This document shows, in pieces, positions 19,285 through 28,922 of a stretch of DNA of 64,000 bases. Numbering within the stretch: the stretch's first letter is position 1; every line of letters begins with the position of its first letter. Both the position numbers and the translations under genes were made by a program. The DNA comes from Dokdonella sp. (GTDB lineage Bacteria > Pseudomonadota > Gammaproteobacteria > Xanthomonadales > Rhodanobacteraceae), in NCBI RefSeq assembly GCF_019634815.1, contig NZ_JAHCAP010000005.1, positions 95,698-159,697 on the forward strand. Direction: 5' to 3'. The notes beneath the pieces are model-generated. The model did not search any database and had not been told where the DNA came from. It was given only the letters and a program-made list of their open reading frames with translations.

Positions 19285-22200
19285 ATGAAAACACCGATTT
19301 CGGCGGCCATCGTGGCCGCCATTGTCAGCACCTGTGGTTTGTCGTTCTCGTTGCAGGCAGCGAATTCGCCGCGCACCTACAAGGTGCTCGCGCCAACAGC
19401 TACCGCGCCTGCCGGCGCGACCTACATCGAAGGTTACGGGCGCTTTGCGCTCTATGGCGTGGATGCTGCCACGCTCGATCAGATGAAGGCGACTTCCGCC
19501 GACGTCCGCGCCGACGCAGAGGCGGACATGCTGCTGTTCAGCGCGCATCCGTTCGACACGCAGCTAGGCACGCTGCAGGCCCCGGCGCCGTTCTCCATGC
19601 GCGCGGCCGATGGGCCGAAGCTTCAGGTCGTGCAGTTCGTGGGACCTGTCAAGCAGAAATGGCTCGATGAACTCGCTGCGAGCGGGATCAAGCCCGTGCA
19701 CTATGTCGCCAACAATGGCTATGTCGTCTGGACCGATACGCAGGCACAGGCGCAGCTCGCGCGGATGCGCTCGACGTGCTCGTGGCTGCAGTTCTCCGCG
19801 CCGTTGTATGGCTTCCTCAAGGTCGATCCGACCTTGACTGCGCAGTTGCTCAAGCCCGACTCAGGGAATGACAAGGTCGACGTGGTGGTCCAGGTTTATC
19901 GCCATGAACATGCGCAGCAGACGCGCAAGCTCGTGGAAAGCCTCGCGATCGTTCCACCCGTGCAACTTGGACCGCTGGGGCCGGGCAAGCCTAGCCTCGA
20001 CTGGGCGCCGGTCGCTGGCCGCTATGACAACCTGCGCTTGCGGGTGAATCTCTCCGATCTGGTCAAGATTGCCGACCTTCCCGATGTCACCTTCGTCGGC
20101 GCCTTCTCGCCGCGTCGGATGCTTGATGAAAAGCAGGACATCATCATGACCGGCGATTTCACCCCCGGTCCCGCATCGGTCGACTACCTGCAATATCTCA
20201 TCGACCATGGTTTCAGCCAGGATCCGATGGCCTATCCGATCGTGGATCTGACCGACAGCACGATCAACGAAGGCGGCTCCGGTGTTACGGTACTCAACAC
20301 CGCTGACCCCAAGCTTCGCCTCGGCGGCAGTCCATCGGGTGCGGTACGTGTTTCCTACTTCCAGAACTGTTCGACCACGGCCAGCACGTCGGTCGGTGCG
20401 ATCGATGGCCATGGCTCGCTCAACGCCGGCATCGTCATCGGCTACGACCAGACCACAGGTTTCCCCTATCAGGATTCGGACAATCATCAGTTGGGTCTGG
20501 GCGTCAATCCGTTTGGCCGCGTCGGCAGCACGGCCATCTTCGTTCCTGGCTACAACATAGATGCCTGCGGCGGTACCGATGCCGGCGTGATCAAGTCCAA
20601 CTGGCAAAACGGCGCGCGTATCAGCAGCAATTCCTGGGGCGCCACAACGCCGCCGAGCACGTACGACGACTCCGACCAGGCCTACGACATCGGTGTGCGC
20701 GACGCCGATCCCGATACGGCCGGCAATCAGGAAATGATCTATGTCTTCGCGGCGGCCAACGATGGCCCGGGAGCGGCCACCGTTTCTTCACCGGGGGCAG
20801 GCAAGAACGTCATCACCGTGGGTGCTTCGGAAAATACCCGCCCGGGCTGGTCTGACGGTTGCGGCGTAGGCGCGACAGGTGCCGACAATGCCAATGACGT
20901 GATTGACTTCTCGAGCCGAGGCCCCGCACCCGGTGCTCGCGTCAAGCCCGAGATCATCGCGCCGGGTACCCATGTACAGTCCGGTGCCAGCAACTACTCC
21001 GGTTACGACGGCTCTGGCGTCTGCGATCAGTACTACCCGAATGGGCAGACTGTATTTGCCGCTTCGTCCGGCACCAGTCATTCAACCCCGGCGATCGCAG
21101 GCTTGGCATCACTTGCATACTGGTGGATCCAGCAAGGAGGCGCAGGAGCTGCGTCAGGGACCGTCGACATGATCGGCGGCAGTCGTGCGCCGAGCCCGGC
21201 CGGCATGAAGGCCTGGATGATGGCGCATCCGAAGTACCTCACCGGTGTGAGCGCCAACGACACCTTGCCCTCGAATGCGCAGGGTTACGGCATGCCGGTG
21301 ATGAATGACATGTTCGATGCAACACCCAAGGTCGTGCTTGATCAGACCGAAACCTTCGACAACACGGGCGAAACCCGCACTTACACCTGGGGCATCGTCG
21401 ATGCAGGCAAGCCGGTACGAATCGCGCTGGCCTATACCGATGCCTTCGGTGCTCTTGGCACCAGCCCGCAGGTCAACAATCTCGATCTCACGGTCGTGGT
21501 CAATGGTCAGACCTACCTTGGCAACGCGTTCACCGGGGCGTTCAGCAGCACGGGTGGCACGGCCGACAGCAAAAACAACTACGAGGCGGTATTCCTGCCG
21601 GCCGGCACCACGGGAGATCTCACCATCACGGTGACGGCAACCAACATTGCCGGTGATGGCGTGCCCAGTGTCGGCGATGCCACCGATCAGGACTTTGCCC
21701 TGGTCTGCAGCAACTGTTCGCAGGCACCCACGTTCACGATCAACGCGGCGCCACGACAGGCGGAAATGTGTGCGGGTGCGGATTTCAATTCCGCCATCAC
21801 GATTGGTTCAATCCAGAGCTTCGTTGATCCCGTCACCTTGGCTTTGAGTGGAATCCCGGCTAGCACGAGTGGATCCGTCACCCCTGCCACCGTCACACCG
21901 CCGGGCAATGCAGCCGTTGCTGTTACCGGCTCACAAGCGGTCGTGGCAGGTGCGTACACGATGACCCTGACTGGCACTTCCGGCAGCATCGTCAAGTCGC
22001 TTGATTTCGACCTGACCTACGCAACCATCGTGCCGACGGCGCCAAACCTCGACTCGCCTGCCGATGGCGCAACCAACCTCGCCCAGTCCCCGCTGCTGAG
22101 CTGGATTGCTTCGCCGCAGGCAAGCAGCTACTTCGTCGAAGTGGCCAGCGACCCGGGCTTCACCACGGTGCTTGCCTCGGCAACCGTCAGCGGAACCAGT

Positions 22201-22953
22201 TGGGCCGTCACGCCCGCACTCAGCTCTAACGCGCAGTTCTACTGGCGTGTACGTGCGATCAATGCCTGCGGTAACAGCAGTTCCATCGACGGCGACCGCA
22301 TCTTCGGTGATGGTTTCGATGGCGTTCCGTTGCCGCCACTGTCCCAGGTGTTTTCCTTCATCACCCAGGCGTTGCCCGGCGATTGTTCGATTGGTTCGAC
22401 CGAGCAGGTACTGTGGACGGACGACCTTGAAGGGGATGTCAGCGCGTGGGCGCACAGCGGTACTCAGGATTCCTGGGGGATCGGCGCGACCGCCCATGGC
22501 GGTACCAAGGCATGGCAGGCAAACAACTTCGGCACGGTCTCCGACCAGCGTCTGGTCTCGCCGAGCGTGAGCCTGCCGGCGGCATTGAGCGGATTGAACC
22601 TGACGTTCTGGAACCAGCAGTCGTTGGAGGATCGCAGCGGAGGTTGCTTTGACGGCGCGATACTCGAAGTCTCGAACGATGCCGGCGCGACTTGGGCCCA
22701 AGTGCCCGGCGCGGCGATGCTGACGGATCCCTATGAGGGGCCGATTTCGTCGTCGTACTCGAATCCTCTCGGTGGCCTCAACGCCTGGTGCGGCGATCCG
22801 GCGCCCTACACGCGTTCTGTCGTCAACCTGCAAGCTTGGGCAGGGCAGACCGTCAAGTTGCGCTTCCGCATGGCCAACGACTCTTCGGTTGGACACGCGA
22901 ACCCGGGTTGGGCGATTGACGATCTGAAGGTTGCCGGCTGCGCCACGAACTGA
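19285..22953 (+). CDS. Secreted subtilisin-like (S8) protease, multidomain
   Basis: A 1222-residue exported serine protease. The signal peptide is MKTPISAAIVAAIVSTCGLS... with likely cleavage after LQA (about residue 30). A propeptide-like region precedes the S8 domain, whose triad is read as Asp324 (VDLTDST), His376 (DGHGS) and Ser598 (SGTSHSTP, a variant of the usual GTSMAxP). A jelly-roll P-like domain follows (about 680-830), then two beta domains. The second of these ends in DRIFGDGFDG at 1004-1013. A final MAM/immune-inhibitor-A-like domain ends with WAIDDLKVAGC. ATG 19285 is chosen because it starts the signal peptide and has GGGGGA upstream. It is a single-gene unit with its own promoter and terminator. 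Confidence 0.92.
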   Translation: MKTPISAAIVAAIVSTCGLSFSLQAANSPRTYKVLAPTATAPAGATYIEGYGRFALYGVDAATLDQMKATSADVRADAEADMLLFSAHPFDTQLGTLQAPAPFSMRAADGPKLQVVQFVGPVKQKWLDELAASGIKPVHYVANNGYVVWTDTQAQAQLARMRSTCSWLQFSAPLYGFLKVDPTLTAQLLKPDSGNDKVDVVVQVYRHEHAQQTRKLVESLAIVPPVQLGPLGPGKPSLDWAPVAGRYDNLRLRVNLSDLVKIADLPDVTFVGAFSPRRMLDEKQDIIMTGDFTPGPASVDYLQYLIDHGFSQDPMAYPIVDLTDSTINEGGSGVTVLNTADPKLRLGGSPSGAVRVSYFQNCSTTASTSVGAIDGHGSLNAGIVIGYDQTTGFPYQDSDNHQLGLGVNPFGRVGSTAIFVPGYNIDACGGTDAGVIKSNWQNGARISSNSWGATTPPSTYDDSDQAYDIGVRDADPDTAGNQEMIYVFAAANDGPGAATVSSPGAGKNVITVGASENTRPGWSDGCGVGATGADNANDVIDFSSRGPAPGARVKPEIIAPGTHVQSGASNYSGYDGSGVCDQYYPNGQTVFAASSGTSHSTPAIAGLASLAYWWIQQGGAGAASGTVDMIGGSRAPSPAGMKAWMMAHPKYLTGVSANDTLPSNAQGYGMPVMNDMFDATPKVVLDQTETFDNTGETRTYTWGIVDAGKPVRIALAYTDAFGALGTSPQVNNLDLTVVVNGQTYLGNAFTGAFSSTGGTADSKNNYEAVFLPAGTTGDLTITVTATNIAGDGVPSVGDATDQDFALVCSNCSQAPTFTINAAPRQAEMCAGADFNSAITIGSIQSFVDPVTLALSGIPASTSGSVTPATVTPPGNAAVAVTGSQAVVAGAYTMTLTGTSGSIVKSLDFDLTYATIVPTAPNLDSPADGATNLAQSPLLSWIASPQASSYFVEVASDPGFTTVLASATVSGTSWAVTPALSSNAQFYWRVRAINACGNSSSIDGDRIFGDGFDGVPLPPLSQVFSFITQALPGDCSIGSTEQVLWTDDLEGDVSAWAHSGTQDSWGIGATAHGGTKAWQANNFGTVSDQRLVSPSVSLPAALSGLNLTFWNQQSLEDRSGGCFDGAILEVSNDAGATWAQVPGAAMLTDPYEGPISSSYSNPLGGLNAWCGDPAPYTRSVVNLQAWAGQTVKLRFRMANDSSVGHANPGWAIDDLKVAGCATN

Positions 22954-23001
22954 TCCATGATCAATCACGGGGCGTGCGCTGCACACTCCGTTTTCAAGGA
23001 C

Positions 23002-23029
23002 AGCCCCGCGCAATGCGGGGCTTTTTTTT
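23002..23029 (+). terminator. Rho-independent terminator after the S8 protease
   Basis: AGCCCCGC (23002-23009) pairs with GCGGGGCT (23015-23022) around a GCAAT loop and is followed by a run of eight T. Confidence 0.9.
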
Positions 23030-23764
23030 CACGCAGCCGAGTCGGTGCGACACCAGCGGAAGCATGTCCTTCCCGCCTTCCGGCAAGAAAGGTCGAGTTG
23101 AATGCGCAGCTGCTCGCGATCCACGAAGCTGAGCATCCGTGCGGAGCGGCGCGTGTCTCGCATCAGCGAAACACGATTGGCGTACATGCGGCAAATCGAT
23201 GCGTCCGTGTGCACAAGCTGAGTGAAAGATGCAGCGCTTGAACTGCTCATTGCTCGAGATGAGCAAGACAATCGTGCAGCGCTTCAACACACGAGCACGA
23301 CAACCGCAGGCCTGCGAGTCAAGCACTCCCGTGCAGGTCGCGCTGCCCGCGTATGCAGTCATCGCGCCCCCTTAGCTGGCGCCCACAGGTCAAGGTTGCG
23401 GAAAAAGATGATCTCCCGTTTCAGCCCCTGTTGCGGACCGCCGCGGTGGTTTTTGCGCCTCGCGCGAAGCGACTTCGCACCTAGCGCACGACTTGCTGTT
23501 AGTCACGCGATACACGGTGTCGTTGTGCACGAAAGTGCCTGTTTCAAGCTGTTTCGTGCTATGGAAAAATGCATGGGTGTTTTTGCGTAGGGACGTCCAG
23601 ACGGCTATGCGGGTGTCTTGGATGGGCTGCTGATGGTGGCTGTTGGTGAATGGTTGGGCCCGATTGCGGACTTCGGAAGCTGTTGTTTCGCTTTACAAAA
23701 TTGTTGACACGTGCGCAAGACAGTAATAATTTCCGCAGCGGCGTGACCGACTGAACTAGGAATC
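23030..23764 (+). other. Gene-free stretch upstream of the MetJ-H1 gene
   Basis: About 735 bases without a recognisable gene. Base composition shifts to lower GC in the second half (from about 23400). A near-repeat TGCAGCGCTT(G/C)AA occurs around 23230 and 23276. The last 60 bases carry the promoter of the next gene. A small RNA is possible but I see no defining feature. Confidence 0.45.
23704..23732 (+). promoter_or_regulatory. Candidate promoter for the MetJ-H1 gene
   Basis: A perfect TTGACA -35 (23704-23709) is followed by an AT-rich TAATAATTT (23724-23732). AATAAT at 15 bases or TAATTT at 17 bases spacing could be the -10. The gene start is 33 bases downstream. Confidence 0.5.
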
Positions 23765-24181
23765 ATGACTGCGAATCGCTTCATCGACCCCTATGTCGAC
23801 CATGGCACCAAGGCCGGCGCGGTGAAGAAGATCACTGTCTCCATTCCGTTTCATGTCTTGAGATTGTTGTCCGATGAACGTACTCGCCGACAGGTCGCGA
23901 ACTTGCGTCACGCCACCAACAGCGATCTGCTTTGCGAAGCGTTCCTTCATGCTTTTACTGGGCAATCACTGCCAACTGACGAGGAGCTAAGACGCGATAT
24001 GGCTACGAAAAAAGCAGCTGCAAAGAAACCCGCGAAGAAGGCTGTCAAGAAGGTCGCCAAAAAGGCCGCCAAGAAGACGACAGCGAAGGCAAAGACGGCA
24101 ACCGCACGCAAGACGGGCGCTGCCAAGAAGGCCGTGAAGAAGGCCGTGAAGAAGACCGCGAAGAAAGCTGCCAAGAAGTAA
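23765..24181 (+). CDS. MetJ-type ribbon-helix-helix regulator with histone H1-like lysine/alanine tail
   Basis: A 138-residue DNA-binding protein. Residues 20-75 reproduce the core of the methionine repressor MetJ almost word for word: KKITVSIP (DNA-contacting ribbon), the helices [19 protein letters not shown] and [12 protein letters not shown]. The C-terminal part of classical MetJ is missing. In its place residues 80-138 are a lysine/alanine repeat (AKKAx[10 protein letters not shown]) of the type found in histone H1 and AlgP. This suggests a nucleoid-associated protein or a repressor with strong non-specific DNA affinity. The start has AGGAA nearby and the promoter above. It stands alone between two noncoding stretches. 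Confidence 0.92.
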   Translation: MTANRFIDPYVDHGTKAGAVKKITVSIPFHVLRLLSDERTRRQVANLRHATNSDLLCEAFLHAFTGQSLPTDEELRRDMATKKAAAKKPAKKAVKKVAKKAAKKTTAKAKTATARKTGAAKKAVKKAVKKTAKKAAKK

Positions 24182-25194
24182 GGCATTTTCTTCTGCTTTC
24201 GGCATGGATACATGCCGGACCACGTTTGAATGATCGAAGGCGGTGCGGCGGCTGGAGTTGAGCCGCAACATCCGCTGGTTGCGAAGCCGCCTGAGCGGCA
24301 ATTCACAAAAAGCAACATTCGGAAAGTGCGTTTACCCTCTCCCCGCGGACAAGCCCAGCGCGGGGAGAGGATTTCCCCCCTCCTGCGTCATCCCGATTCC
24401 CTTGCGCTGCACGCGGCCACTCGGCTGACGGTTTGCCGTGCGTCCACACGACCAATTCCTGCAGGCGGGCGAGCTTCCGTCTGCGAACGGGCGGATGACG
24501 CCCCAAGCCACTCAGGGGCATGAGTCGCGGCGTGCAGTTGCACGAGGTTCGGAGCGTCCCCCGCGAACGGCCGGCGATGCGGCGCGATCTTCATATTGCC
24601 GGAACTTGGCGCGCAGCGTCCTTGCCGTTGATCAAACTATCCCGCCTCATCCGAGCAGCGGAATCACTTCGCATGCCACCGCCGTCGTCGACCAAGGCAA
24701 TCCTGACAACGCGCCAACTCAGTCATGCTCCAGGCTGTGCCTGTGTTCGCGCAGTTGGTGCGGAGTTGCGGGCGAACTTGCTGACGGGCTTTCGATGCAG
24801 CCTGCTTGACGGGCACGCGTTGAAATGCAGGCGCAACGGAGCGGGATTTCGATTGCGGCCGGCTGCGGAAAAAAAGCGCTTTGGCTGCGCCGCGCTGGCC
24901 AGCCGGACGAGCCGACTCGAGACGCGGCTGGCGGAATCCCAGGCACCATCATGACTGCGCACCCTGATCGGTGCCGAATGAACGGGATCGAGAGCACGAG
25001 GGGGCGCTGATTGTCACAAACGTCCGCGCAATGTTCACCTGTCGCGTGAAAGTGCGTTCACGCGATCAACAAGGCCGTGTGGCAGCCTGAGTTCGCCGGG
25101 TCCGATTTTTGCAAGTCCTGCGTGCATTCCGGCCAAGGATGGCGATACTTTAGGCATCCGCTTTGCGGCGGGCACATTTTCAGGGGGTAGCACA
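24182..25194 (+). other. Gene-free stretch with a palindromic repeat
   Basis: About 1 kb with no supportable gene. A small hairpin CGGCATG-GATA-CATGCCG (24200-24217) sits just after the MetJ-H1 stop and may end its transcript, although the T-run is poor. A large GC palindrome lies at 24336-24370. The remaining open frames have irregular codon use. Upstream of 25195, CAGGGGG forms the next gene's ribosome site. Confidence 0.45.
24336..24370. repeat. REP-like palindrome
   Basis: CCTCTCCCCGCG (24336-24347) and its perfect reverse complement CGCGGGGAGAGG (24359-24370) flank an 11-base loop. The form resembles short intergenic palindromes common in Xanthomonadales and other proteobacteria. No second copy was noticed in this window. 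Confidence 0.6.
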
Positions 25195-26265
25195 ATGCCA
25201 AATCCGAGTGGGAAGCGTGAAACCAGCCGTCGGGAGGCACTGCGGATGCAGGACTCGATGCAAAGCATTGACCGAGCCGGCATGCGTGGCGCCGTGTCGG
25301 CGAAACTCGCCATCATCATCGTGGTGGTCCTCGTTGCGGTGGCGGCAGCGTGGTGGTTCCTCGGGCGCGGCGGACAAGTCGCAAACAAGGCTTCGACGGC
25401 CACGCCGGGTGCCGCCACGCCGGCAGCCGCCACGGCAGGTGCCGAACCCGCCGCGCAGGTCGATCTCACGGTTGATCAGATTTATGGCGAGGCGCGCAAG
25501 GCGATGGCTGACAACCGCATGGTTTCGCCACCGGGCAACAATGCATTGGAGTACTACCTGCGCATCCTCGACAAGCGGCCTGACGACAGCAGCGCGAAGG
25601 ATGCGCTGCGCGAATTGTTCCCCTTCGCCACCGCAGGCGTGGAAGACCAGATCAACCAGAACAACATGGATGAGGCGACGCGGATCATGGATCTGCTGGC
25701 CAAAGCCGACCCGAGCAATTACACGCTGACGATCCTGCGCAGCAAGATGGATGCAAAACGCAAACAGAACGAACGCGAGCTCGCGCTCAAGACGCAACAG
25801 GAAGCAGCCGCGGCGGCAGCCGAAGCGGCGAAGAAGGTGACCGAAGCCGCTCCCGCTGCCGGGGCTGGCACGACCGCGGCAACGGGTTCGAGTCAAGCAG
25901 CTGGCGGGGCGACAAGGGCGCCCGCAACGACCAATGCGCCGGAAGTGGCCACCACCACGCCGCCACCTACACCGGTGGCCCCGAAAGGCGAAAGCCGCGA
26001 GGTGCGTGTCGTGTCGCCGCCAAGGCCGAAATATCCGCCGGCAGCTGCGCGCAACCGGCAGAGCGGATGGGTGGAGGTCGAGTTCACCGTCGCGGCGAAT
26101 GGTGAAGTCCAGAATGCCCACGTGACCGGATCGCAGCCGGCGCGCGTGTTCGACCGCGAGGCCGTGCGTGCCGTGGAAGGTGCCAAGTTCGAGCCCAAGC
26201 TGGTCGATGGCCAGCCGGTTGCATCGACGCTGCGTCGCCGAATCGAGTTCAACCTCGGCGAATGA
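25195..26265 (+). CDS. Membrane-anchored protein with C-terminal TonB domain
   Basis: A 356-residue bitopic protein. One membrane helix spans about 39-57 (AKLAIIIVVVLVAVAAAWWF). A helical, TPR-like region (about 95-185; YYLRILDKRPDDSSAKDALR) follows, then an Ala/Glu coiled stretch and a Pro/Thr-rich linker. The C-terminal TonB-type domain has YPPAAARNRQSGWVEVEFTV and V-x-G-A-K-F-E-P. Such proteins can couple the inner membrane to outer-membrane receptors, but no exbB/exbD genes lie nearby and the TPR-like part suggests a scaffold role. The start has CAGGGGG six bases before the ATG. Confidence 0.85.
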   Translation: MPNPSGKRETSRREALRMQDSMQSIDRAGMRGAVSAKLAIIIVVVLVAVAAAWWFLGRGGQVANKASTATPGAATPAAATAGAEPAAQVDLTVDQIYGEARKAMADNRMVSPPGNNALEYYLRILDKRPDDSSAKDALRELFPFATAGVEDQINQNNMDEATRIMDLLAKADPSNYTLTILRSKMDAKRKQNERELALKTQQEAAAAAAEAAKKVTEAAPAAGAGTTAATGSSQAAGGATRAPATTNAPEVATTTPPPTPVAPKGESREVRVVSPPRPKYPPAAARNRQSGWVEVEFTVAANGEVQNAHVTGSQPARVFDREAVRAVEGAKFEPKLVDGQPVASTLRRRIEFNLGE

Positions 26266-26410
26266 GTCCAAGGCAGGTACAGCGGCATGCGCCGCTGTAC
26301 CTCGCACAAGATGATCGGCGGCACGTTCAAGGTGGGGATCTTCAACATCCCGGGCTGCCGCCGGCGTCACCTGATCGTGGCCGACCTGCATGCTCGATGC
26401 AGGCCGCGAT

Positions 26411-27763
26411 TCAGTTGCTGCCCACTACATCCGTCGTGTCTTCGCCACTTTCGTCTTCAATGCCGGCCCAATTCTCGTCGGGCAATCCCAGGTAACGATC
26501 CATCAGCATCGGCATGAGCCCGCTCGGCGTGGCGCTCTCGCAATTCCACAGCATCACGATGCCGAAACGGTGCCTGGGCAGGAAGGCGATCAGGGCGCGA
26601 TAACCTTGCACGGCGCCCGCATGAAAGATCAGTGTTTCCCCGGCGTAGTCGTAGATGCGCCATCCCAAGGCATATTGCGCTTCCCGAAGCCGCCCGCGCC
26701 GCCAAGGCGTGATGCGCATTTCACGCGCGGTCTCCACCAGTGGCTTGTGCAAGGTTTCCAGCAAGGATTCGGATAGGACGTCTGGCCGTCCTCCCATCTG
26801 CGCGATCAGCCACTGTTCCATGTCGCGGATGCTGGCGTTCACGCCGGCTGCGGGTGCGACGCGGTAGTAGGCCTCGGCGGGTTCGAAGGAGGTCCAGCCG
26901 CCGGCGGCGCGATGATGAGGGCGCGCCCAGCTCGCGCTGCTTTCCAACGCGTCGCGGCCATAGGTTGCGGTGGTCATGCCCAGTGGATGGAACAGGCGCT
27001 TCTCGACCTGGTGGTAGTAGAAATCGCCGGTGGTGGCGAAGATCACATCGCCGATCAGGCTGAAGGCGATGTTCTGGTATCCGTAGCATTCGCCCACCGA
27101 ACACTTGAGCGGAATTTCCTTCAGGCGATCCACCAGCAGTTCGTAGGGTTCATCCTGCTCGAGCAGGCGATCGTAGGTATTGTGCGGCAGGCCTACGCGG
27201 TGGCTGAGGATGTCCGCGACGGTCAACTCTGCGCCCGCACTCGCACTGCTCAGGGTGAATGTGGGCAGCAGCCCGGCGATTCGCGTATCCCATTTCAGCC
27301 GGCCATTCTCGACCAGCAGTCCGGCCATCGCCGTTGCGAACGACTTCGACAACGAAGCCAGGCGGAATACGGTCTTGACCGTGATCGGCTCGCGCGTATC
27401 CGCATCGGCGACGCCGATCCCGCGTTCAAGCAGGATGCGATCGTCCTTGACGATCGCGACCGCGAGTCCGGCCACTGCATTGCTGCCTTCCACCTCGTCG
27501 AGCCATCGATTGAATTCGCCAACAATCGGTGCCGGGTCACGCGCGACCGAATGAGCATCGGCAAGCGGAATCACGACCGCGGCCGGCACGGGTTTGCGTG
27601 CTGCCGGGCGACGGGCCTTCGACGGCTTGGCCGCCGCGCGGGGAGCCTTGCTTCCGGCGCCGGGCTTGTGCGCCGCAGTTGCGGTCATTCCATCAGTCGT
27701 GGAAGCGCAAAGGGCCACTGCAGCGACGACCAGCAAGGCAAGTCGGGTACGTCTCATGCTCAT
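26411..27763 (-). CDS. Secreted serine hydrolase (class C beta-lactamase/PBP4* family)
   Basis: A periplasmic or secreted beta-lactamase-fold hydrolase of about 450 residues. After a signal peptide (MSMRRTRLALLVVAAVALCA) comes a Lys/Ala/Pro-rich linker, then the catalytic domain with the S-x-x-K motif in LASLSKSFAT, the Y-x-N motif in YGYQNIAFS, and a C-terminal HAGAVQGYRA block in place of K-T-G. The true substrate (peptide, D-amino acid or ester) cannot be decided. The start at 27763 (or the ATG six bases inside) is chosen because it opens the signal peptide; the frame continues upstream but would overlap the divergent lemA gene. Confidence 0.87.
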   Translation of the reverse strand: MSMRRTRLALLVVAAVALCASTTDGMTATAAHKPGAGSKAPRAAAKPSKARRPAARKPVPAAVVIPLADAHSVARDPAPIVGEFNRWLDEVEGSNAVAGLAVAIVKDDRILLERGIGVADADTREPITVKTVFRLASLSKSFATAMAGLLVENGRLKWDTRIAGLLPTFTLSSASAGAELTVADILSHRVGLPHNTYDRLLEQDEPYELLVDRLKEIPLKCSVGECYGYQNIAFSLIGDVIFATTGDFYYHQVEKRLFHPLGMTTATYGRDALESSASWARPHHRAAGGWTSFEPAEAYYRVAPAAGVNASIRDMEQWLIAQMGGRPDVLSESLLETLHKPLVETAREMRITPWRRGRLREAQYALGWRIYDYAGETLIFHAGAVQGYRALIAFLPRHRFGIVMLWNCESATPSGLMPMLMDRYLGLPDENWAGIEDESGEDTTDVVGSN

Positions 27764-27845
27764 TTCCGGGGCCGCCAACCAGCCACGTGCTAATCTCGGC
27801 CCAACAAGGCCGAAACGTGCTGATTCTAGTTCCGCCGGCAATCGG

Positions 27846-28442
27846 ATGACAGACATGGGCATGATCATTTTTCTACTGGTCGTACTTGGCTGCGCGGGGT
27901 ACGCGATTGGTCTTTACAACGGGCTCATCACGGGGCGCAACGGTTACCGGAACGCGTTTGCACAGATCGATGTTCAGCTCACGCGACGCTACGACCTCAT
28001 ACCGAACCTGGTCGAGACGGCCAAGGCCTACATGGCGCATGAGCGCAACACGCTCGAAGCGGTGGTGCAGGCACGCAACTCGGCAGTGACCGGCTTGTCC
28101 GCGGCCAAGTCGACTCCGGGCGACGCGGTGGCAATGCAGCAACTGGCCAAGGCCGACGACGCACTGACGCAGACGCTCGGGCGGCTGTTCGCCCTTTCCG
28201 AAGCCTATCCCGACCTCAAGGCCAACCAGAACATGCTGCAACTCAGCGGAGAGCTGGCGGCCACCGAAAACAAGGTCGCTTCCGCGCGCCAGGCTTTCAA
28301 CGACGCGGTAATGGCCTACAACAACCAGCGCGAACAGTTTCCCGGCTCGATCATCGCCAACATGTTTGCATTCCAGGCTGCACAGCAGCTGGCGATCGAA
28401 TCCGAGGTCAAGCGCGAAGTACCCAAAGTCTCGTTCAGCTGA
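27846..28442 (+). CDS. LemA family protein (first copy)
   Basis: A 198-residue LemA protein: one N-terminal membrane helix (about 6-24) and a long helical bundle outside. The family core RRYDLIPNLVETAKAYM and the following N-T-L-E-A-V-V-Q-A-R-N are clear, and the end MFAFQAA...V-K-R-E-V-P-K-V-S-F matches the family. The role of LemA is poorly understood; it is usually next to a peptidase or TPM protein, but here no such partner follows. A second, lipoprotein-type LemA is encoded at 56107. The ATG at 27846 is used; another lies three codons on. Confidence 0.9.
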   Translation: MTDMGMIIFLLVVLGCAGYAIGLYNGLITGRNGYRNAFAQIDVQLTRRYDLIPNLVETAKAYMAHERNTLEAVVQARNSAVTGLSAAKSTPGDAVAMQQLAKADDALTQTLGRLFALSEAYPDLKANQNMLQLSGELAATENKVASARQAFNDAVMAYNNQREQFPGSIIANMFAFQAAQQLAIESEVKREVPKVSFS

Positions 28443-28922
28443 TCGGCGCCGCCGCGGTTGTTTTTTCCGGTGTCGCCCTTTGAGCCGGCGAGCGAACTGC
28501 TTCGTTCATCAAGAGCAGCCATGTCGGCAGACACGGCGCCTGTGGCTCCTGTTTGAGCACGCATTGGCCGCCGTGGTGGCGCTCTGACGGCGTGATCGAT
28601 CTGTTGCCTGGTCACTCACCCGGCGTCGAGACTGGAGGCCTGTTCGTTCTGGTCTTGTGTATCGCCGCCGCGATTGGCCCGGGTTGGCTGTATCGAATTT
28701 CCACGTCGCGCGGCGGAGCAGGCCGAGACAGCAAGTGCGTTGATGCCGGCCCCGCAGCTGAAAGACGATCCCCTGACCCGTAGTCGCGCAGGGTCTCCTG
28801 CCACCGCCGGTTCAGAGCCAGCGCCGATGTGCGAAGCTGTGTGTGGATCCCTCGACCTGCCTGCGGCTTGCGGACCCTGATCCGCTCGGCGAGCATAGAC
28901 GACCGCTCGCCCTTCTTTGCGC
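28443..28922 (+). other. Gene-poor stretch between lemA and the sigma factor gene
   Basis: A weak GC stem followed by TTGTTTTTT (28458-28466) just after the lemA stop may terminate it. One plus-strand frame (28553-28783) would encode 76 residues with a single membrane helix (GGLFVLVLCIAAAIGPGWLY). It could be a small membrane protein or the remnant of a lost LemA partner, but support is thin. No other gene is seen. Confidence 0.35.

Noticed and set aside
24520..24954. Plus-strand frame of 144 codons
   Set aside because: No ribosome site, no third-position GC bias, no recognisable domain.
18636..25194. tRNA or other standard RNA gene in the noncoding stretches
   Set aside because: No T-loop sequence GTTCGANTCC with flanking arms and no match to tmRNA or 6S hallmarks was found by eye.
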